Source: Acestrorhynchus altus
Taxonomy: Eukaryota; Chordata; Actinopteri; Characiformes; Acestrorhynchidae
Length of the DNA: 64,000 nt
Direction: 5' to 3'
Assembly: GCA_034509495.1 (NCBI GenBank)
Contig: CM067522.1
Location: forward strand, 23,079,399 to 23,143,398
Below are positions 57,480 to 64,000 of the stretch, piece by piece. The notes beneath the pieces are model-generated. The model was given only the letters and a program-made list of their open reading frames with translations, was not told the origin of the DNA and did no database searches. How positions within the stretch are numbered: position 1 is the stretch's first letter; the number at the start of each line of letters is the position of its first letter. Both the position numbers and the translations under genes were made by a program.

Positions 57480-58165
57480 TGTGGGGAATATGACCACATT
57501 TCTGCTGTCATTGATGAAGAGATTGGGATGATCTTCCTTTTCTGATGTAAATGTTGAGGGATGGGACTGCAACCGTGTCCTACCAGACTCATGGAGTCTC
57601 ACAGAATGGCAGCAGTTCATCTTCATGATGCGTCCTGCTTTTGTCTTTGTGAAGACGACAAATGAATCTGTGTGTGGAGGCACCGTGGTCAGCACCAAGA
57701 TCAGCGGTTTGTGATGGTGTGGGTGCACTTTTGTACGATGCCAGGTTAGCTTTGATCTTCATTACAGACACTTTATCAGACCAGTGTTACGTTAATGAGG
57801 TTCTGTAACCAGTGGTTCTACTTTTTCTGAACACACACTCCGGTGCTCTGTTCCAACAGGACGGCCCTCGTCCACACACTGCTGCTGTCTCAAGATCTCG
57901 TCTTGAAGACACAGATACTACGCCGTGGTCGGTCTCATCTCCAGACCTGTCCCTGATTGAAAATGTGTGGACGCTCTATCAACACTCCACCCCTACCACA
58001 CCATCTGCAGAACTGAGGGAGAACATTCAAGCTGCATGAGATGGATCATCACAGGACACCATTAGGAACCTCTACACCTCCATGCAGAGACGTCTGGCGT
58101 GTTGCGTTAAACCCGATGCCGTCCTGAGAGACACCACTTCTGTATGAGTAGATCAATAAATATTG
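57480..58165 (+). pseudogene. Tc1-like transposase relic
   Basis: The frame at 57812-58039 reads ALFQQDGPRPHTAAVSRSRL (second Asp) and SSPDLSLIENVW (third acid), then a stop in the C-terminus. The upstream part (57480-57800) is frame-broken. It is closely related to the 1.2 kb relic. Confidence 0.8.
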
Positions 58166-58439
58166 ATGATATTAATTGAGGATGGGTGTCGGAGGTAAAG
58201 GTCTCTTTAAGAGCCGTGTCTGCATCATGTGACCTAAAAGATGAAAGAACAGAGAGATACTTTGTTTCTTTCAGCTGCCTTTGATGTAGACTGCAGCAGT
58301 CCCGCTGTCGGCCAGCAGGTGGCGGGACGCTGATGTTGTGGAGCAGCTGCTGGATTGTGTTGTAAAGATCTCGAGCAGCGCAGTTAAAGTGTAGTTTATC
58401 AGCCAGAGGTGAGGTGTGACCCCGGTAGGCTGGGTGTGT

Positions 58440-58720
58440 TTGTGTGTGTGTGTGTGTGTTAGGACGCAGGAGCGGGCAGACGCGGGGCTGAGCAGGGATG
58501 CTCGCGCAGGCGTGGCAGTGGGCTGGTCCAGGCGCTCTCCTCCACAGCATCTAAATCATCTCAGGGCTTCATCACGCTGGAGGAACCTGCACGGGGAGCA
58601 GCGGTCAGTGTGGGTCTGGTTCTGCCCATCGGCTCGCTTTGTTGCCCCCGGCAGGCGCGCAGACGGGCTGCAGGGCAGACGCGCACAAAGGAGCAGCAGG
58701 AGAGGATGGTGTGAAGGTAA
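58440..58720 (+). other. GC-rich stretch, candidate untranslated first exon
   Basis: CpG-rich compared with its surroundings (GCGGGCAGACGCGGGGC, GCAGGCGCGCAGACGGGC) and ending GGTGTGAAG|GTAAGCTCC, a near-perfect splice donor at about 58716. It could be the 5' exon of a gene lying past the window. In human, ADD2 and CLEC4F neighbour FIGLA, but nothing here identifies the gene. Confidence 0.3.
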
Positions 58721-59560
58721 GCTCCACACTGAAGGCCATGCTGGCTGTTTTAACCCCACTGTGGGGACAGACTCACAGCATCAGCTGCGTTTGCCTTTTT
58801 CTTTGCCTTTCTTAGAAAACTCTGATTTGGATCTTTATTATAGGCCTTATAATAAAAAATATATCTGTATATATAATTAAAGAAAAGCTATTATGATAAA
58901 GCAGGACAGACCTACAACCTCTGTGCACTCTAGATCTGACAGATTTTATGTTTAGAAACCATTTTTCTACGATTTGCATTCTATTTTTTAATTACCCGTT
59001 CCACCTTAAAAACGCCATTGCATGCCTCCCGCCGCCTGCGCTCTGACCACTATGAGCCGCGCCATTTAAGGTGGAATTGATAATTCCAACAAATACCCCA
59101 AATAACGTGCAATTTTAAGCATTTTCTGCAACTACTTAACAAACAGTAACCACACTAACGACATTGATCACATATCCCTCTTTTACCAAATAATGCTGAG
59201 TATTTATATTTTATATCTTAAATATCTTATTTAAGGAGATGTTTGTGCTCACAGTGGGAGGCGCCACCTACAGCTCGATTCCTGTTTTGCTTGATTTTAA
59301 CACATATTTTCTCCTAAAATCAGTTTTTAATCCTCTATAAACCGCTCTGATTTGGAGACGCGACCTTTAAAATACAATTATATCAATAAAATACGGAGAA
59401 AAAATAAATAAACAGCTCCGTCGCCGTCAGACACCGATCATCCAATCAGAGCAGCGCTCCGTGTTGCTAGGCAGCCACAAGCGCGCGCGATTTGCGCAAG
59501 TGTGGTGGAAGATTCAAACAAATGAACCGATTCTTTTGAATAGACTGAACCAATCAGAAT
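58720..59560. other. AT-rich flank before the satellite
   Basis: AT-rich sequence with a short CG-rich end at 59440-59500 (GCGCGCGCGATTTGCGC). No coding sequence seen. Confidence 0.5.
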
Positions 59561-59735
59561 CACAGTCCTGTAGCCGGTATTAAATATCAGCAGTGTAGTA
59601 ACTGACACTGTATCAGAAACACAGTCCGGTAGCCGGTATTAAAGATCAGCAGCAGTGTAGTTACTGAAACTGTATCAGAAACACAGTCCGGTAGCCGGTA
59701 TTAAAGATCAGCAGTGTAGTTACTGAAACTGTAGT
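59560..59735 (-). repeat. 60-bp satellite, left of copy B
   Basis: Three units running directly into the copy B core, giving the same satellite-core junction (ACTGAAACTGTAGTACTTG) as seen at 63064. Confidence 0.9.
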
Positions 59736-60690
59736 ACTTGCTGTGGTTGAGGATTTAATAAACGATACGAAATACAAAAAAAAAAGAACTACATGGCATA
59801 AAGACTGAGACAAAGGGTCTTCAATACATGGACAACATTAACCACACCTGGGGCACATTGATGAAGGACACAGCTGGGAATGGGTGGAGTAAGGCAGGAG
59901 ACAAGACACGTGCTCAGAAGCACATGGGAAATAAAAGAAAGACAGGAGACAGGACATGAGAAAGTCTTTAAATATAAAAGCAGATCACAGATATACAGGA
60001 ACTCTGACCCCATTCAGTCGCTTCTGCCCTGTATGTGGTTTTACTCTTTAGACATTAAAACATCTGATTGTTCTCCGAGTGTTAGAGGTTAGCGCAGCAT
60101 TTCTCTATGAACACCGTACATTTACCGCCTTTCTGTGTTACGACTCAAACAGCTGTGTGTGACGCGTCGGAGCAGATTCATAGTAAACATTGCCTTGATG
60201 ATATAAAAACATCCTGTGAATCGGTTCCGTTGATTCATTGAGGAGAACCGAATGAAATGCACTGGGAAGAAGAGAGTCAGGAACCATGTTTGACTGTTCT
60301 TTACTGAAACTGATTTTTCTCGTTGGTGCTTCGTTTCTGCTGTTTCTCACAGAACTGGGAGCAGTGGTTTTACACGGATTAGTTCCCCCCCTGTCTGTAG
60401 CGGGTAGGGTTTCCATTTGGGAGAGGACAGGAGAAGAGGGCGAGAGGACAAGGGAGGAGAGAAGAGGGGTGGACAGTGGGACTGAGCCAGGCTTTCCCTC
60501 GGACAGACTTATTATCCAGGGACCCCTCGTGTCTTTACTGATGAAACAGCCTGATTTACACTAATATGGGGAATAATTGGGCAGAAATTGGGAATTCTGA
60601 TATTTGTGTCCCTGCTGACGGGAAAGCTGGTGGTGAACTGGACCATGTGTTTCTGCAACCAAATGTCCAAGAGCTGCGCTTCGTTTTGCT
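59733..60690 (-). mobile_element. LTR-like core element, copy B
   Basis: Near-identical to copy A but in opposite orientation. The two predicted 92-codon frames are letter-for-letter the same as in A, and one nearby frame differs at one residue (A for V). It is flanked on the left by three satellite units and on the right by 240 bp of unique sequence before the large array. Confidence 0.55.
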
Positions 60691-60934
60691 CTCTGGAAGG
60701 AGTGCACACTGGAGTCCACTGCTTTAATGTGATTACTGAGCACCGATAATACCAATTAGACCTTACTGCAGCGTCCAGCGTCCACGCTTCCTCTAAAACT
60801 CTAAAAGCATTACGATCTTTCCATCACCGCCAAAGACCTCGTTCACTCACTTCACACCCATCAACAGGCCTGAGCGGGGACGCTTGGGTTTAGATGCAGG
60901 GAACCTGTGATTACTAGTGTACAGAAGTTCAAGT

Positions 60935-63066
60935 GTAGTTACTGAAACTGTATCAGAAACACAGTCCGATAGCGATGTTAAAGATCAGCAGCAGTGTAGT
61001 TACTGAAGCGGTATCAGAAACACAGTCCGGTGGCAGTATTAAAGATCAATATGGTGTAGTTACTGAAACTGTATCAAGAAACACAGTCCGGTGCCCGGTA
61101 TTAAAGATCAGTAACAGTGTAGTTACTGAAACTGTATCAAGAAACACAGTCCAGTAGCGATTATTAAAGATCAGCAGTGTAGTTACTGAAACTGTATCAG
61201 AAACCTTACAGTCGGTGGCGGTATTAAAGATCGGCAGTGTAGTTACTGAAACTGTATCAGAAACACAGTCTGGTGGCATTATTAAAGATACGGCGTGATT
61301 GCTGAAACTGTATCAAGAAACACAGTCCGAGTGGCGGTATTAAAGATCAGCAACGGTGTAGTTACTGAAACTGTATCAGAAACACAGTCTACGGTAGCGG
61401 TATTAAAGATGCGACAGCGGTGGCAGTTACTGAAACTGTATCAGAAACACAGTCCGGTAGCCGGTATTAAAGATCAGCAGCGGTGTAGTTACTGAAACTG
61501 TATCAGAAACACAGTCCGGTAGCCGGTATTAAAGATCCGTAGCAGTGTAGTTACTGAAACTGTATCAGAAACGCACCAGTCCGGTAGCGGTATTAAAAGA
61601 TCAGTAACAGTGTAGTTACTGAAACTTTGTATCAGAAACACAGTCCGGTGGCGATTATTAAGATCAGCAGCAGTGTAGTTACTGAAACTGTATCAGAAAC
61701 ACAGTCGGTGGCGGTATTGAAATCCAGCAGCAGTGTGTAGTTACTGAAACTGTATCAGAAACCTGATCCGATTGCTTGATATTTAAAAAGATCAACAACT
61801 GTGTAGTTACTGAAACTGTATCAGAAACACAGTCCGGTGGCCGGTATTAAAGATCAGTAACAGTGTAGTTACTGAAACTGTATCAAACACCTGATCCGGT
61901 AGCGGTATTAAAGATCAGCAGCAGTGTAGTTACTGAAACTGTATCGAACTTACAGTCGGTAGCGATATTAAGATCAGCAACGGTGTAGTTACTGAAACTG
62001 TATCAGAAGCACAGTCGTGCTTACGTGAATCGGCAATTGTAGTTACTGAAACTGTATCGAAACACAGTCGATAGCAGTATTAAAGATCAGCAGTGTAGTT
62101 ACTGAAACTGTATCGAAAACACAGTCATTAGCGGTCGGTAAAAATCAGCGGCAGTGTAGTTACTGACACTGTATCAGAAACGCAGTCGATGGCGGTATTA
62201 AAGATCAGCAACGGTGTAGTTACTGAAACTGTATCAAACTACCAGTCCGATGGCAGGCCAGTAAAGATCAGCAGCAGTGTAGTTACTGAAACTGTATCAG
62301 AACACAGTCGGTAGCGGTATTAAAGATCGGCAGGTGTAGTTACTGAAACTGTATCGAAACACTTACAGTCCGGTAGCGATTATTAAGATCAACAGTGTAG
62401 TTGCCTGAAACTGTATCAGAAACTTTGATCCGGTGGCGGTGTTAAAGATCAGCAGTGTAGTTACTCAAACTGTATCAGAAACACAGTCCGATAGCCGGTA
62501 TTAAAGATCAGTAACAGTGTAGTTACTGAAACTTTATCAGAAACACAATCCGGTAGCCGGTATTAAAGATCAGCAGCAGTAGTTACTGAAACTGTATCAA
62601 ACACAGTCGGTAGCGGTATTAAAGATCAGCAACGGTGTAGTTACTGAAACTGTATCAGAAACACAGTCCGGTGGCATTATTAAAGATCAGCAGTGTAGTT
62701 ACTGCGAAACTGTATCAGAAACACAGTCCGATGGGCGATGATGAATCAGTAACAGTGTAGTTACTGAAACTGTATCAAACTGATCCGGTAGCATTATTAA
62801 AGATCAGCAGCAGTGTAGTTACTGAAACTGTATCAGAAACACGATCCGGTGGCGGTATTAAAGATCAGCAGCAATTAGTTACTGAAACTGTCAGAGCACA
62901 GTCCGGTGGCCGGTATTAAGATCAGCAGTGTAGTTACTGAAACTGTATCAAAACACAGTCCGGTGGCATTATTAAAGATCAGTAACAGTGTAGTTACTGA
63001 AACTGTATCAGAAACACAGTCCGGTAGCCGGTATTAAAGATCAGCAGTGTAGTTACTGAAACTGTA
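60935..63066 (-). repeat. 60-bp satellite, main array
   Basis: About 36 units in 2.1 kb. AGTTACTGAAACTGTATCAG is conserved in nearly all units, while the CCGGTAGCCGGTATT half is heavily altered by small indels. The last two units before copy C are clean again. Confidence 0.92.
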
Positions 63067-64000
63067 GTACTTGCTGTGGTTGAGGATTTAATAAACGATA
63101 CGAAATACAAAAAAAAAAGAACTACATGGCATAAAGACTGAGACAAAGGGTCTTCAATACATGGACAACATTAACCACACCTGGGACACATTGATGAAGG
63201 ACACAGCTGGGAATGGGTGGAGTAAGGCAGGAGACAAGACACGTGCTCAGAAGCACATGGGAAATAAAAGAAAGACAGGAGACAGGACATGAGAAAGTCT
63301 TTAAATATAAAAGCAGATCACAGATATACAGGAACTCTGACCCCATTCAGTCGCTTCTGCCCTGTATGTGGTTTTACTCTTTAGACATTAAAACATCTGA
63401 TTGTTCTCCGAGTGTTAGAGGTTAGCGCAGCATTTTCTCATGAACACCGTACATTTACCGCCTTTCTGTGTTACGACTCAAACAGCTGTGTGTGACGCGT
63501 CGGAGCAGATTCATAGTAAACATTGCCTTGATGATATAAAAACATCCTGTGAATCGGTTCCGTTGATTCATTGAGGAGAACCGAATGAAATGCACTGGGA
63601 AGAAGAGAGTCAGGAACCATGTTTGACTGTTCTTTACTGAAACTGATTTTTCTCGTTGGTGCTTCGTTTCTGCTGTTTCTCACAGAACTGGGAGCAGTGG
63701 TTTTACCGGTTAGATTCCCCCCCCTGTCTGTAGCGGGTAGGGTTTCCATTTGGGAGAGGACAGAGAAGGGCGAGAGGACAAAAGGGGAGGAAGAGAAGAA
63801 AGAGGGGTGGACAGGTGGGACTGAGCCAGGCTTTTCCTCCGGACAGGCTTATTATCCAGGGACCCTCGTGTCTTTACTTTGATGAAACAACCCTGATTTA
63901 CACTAATATAGGGAATAATTGGGCGGGGGTAGAATTCTGATATTTGTGTCCCTGCTGGCCAGGAAGCTGGTGGTGAACTGGACCCATGTGTTTCTGCAAC
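63066..64000 (-). mobile_element. LTR-like core element, copy C (runs off the window)
   Basis: Same orientation as copy B, starting exactly 3,333 bp after it, which suggests a 3.3 kb higher-order tandem unit. From about 63700 on it shows more indels (for example GTTTTACCGGTTAG where B has an ACACGGA version), resembling low-quality sequence. Confidence 0.55.

Noticed and set aside
1..64000. tRNA or rRNA genes
   Set aside because: Only degenerate tRNA-like promoters within SINEs were seen; no intact cloverleaf or rRNA sequence was recognised.

Overview
This is a vertebrate nuclear window, almost certainly teleost fish. It has spliced genes with long introns, extreme CA/GT microsatellite density, abundant Tc1-like transposon relics, L2-type LINE 3' ends and tRNA-derived SINEs. 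An ostariophysan (characin or catfish type) host is a guess from the style of the repeats. Only two genes can be supported; nearly all other open frames lie in repeats or are frame shadows.

Gene 1, minus strand, 46795 down to 15243: an 18-exon hexokinase II gene (hk2). Every coding exon could be placed with splice sites, and 13 of the 18 have exactly the length of the mammalian HK2 exon as I remember it. The N-half keeps catalytic motifs (SEDGSGKGAA in exon 10, DTVGT in exon 6) that are altered in the inactive N-half of HK1, so HK2 is favoured. Exons 2, 14 and 15 carry small indels that scramble conserved protein. They coincide with indel-rich patches elsewhere, so assembly error is more likely than a dead gene.

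Gene 2, plus strand, 53949 to 56634: a 5-exon bHLH gene, figla (factor in the germline alpha), about 204 residues. A LINE fragment sits in intron 4 and a minisatellite in intron 1. The two genes are head to head, with about 7.15 kb between start codons. The hk2 upstream region has a palindromic CRE and two CCAAT boxes in opposite orientation, as described for mammalian HK2 promoters.

Layout: 1-15.2 kb, gene-free repeat-rich DNA downstream of hk2; 15.2-46.8 kb, hk2 with repeat-filled introns; 46.8-53.9 kb, intergenic; 53.9-56.8 kb, figla; 56.8-59.5 kb, Tc1 relic and a GC-rich stretch that may be an untranslated first exon; 59.5-64 kb, a large satellite/core array.

The most striking structure is a roughly 0.95 kb core embedded in a roughly 60 bp satellite. 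It occurs three times: inside hk2 intron 1 (43.7-44.65 kb) and, in the opposite orientation, at 59.73-60.69 kb and from 63.07 kb to the window end. The first two copies look nearly identical and form an inverted pair around a 15 kb segment holding all of figla plus the hk2 promoter and first exon. An inversion between them would separate hk2 from its promoter and mitochondrial-anchor exon.
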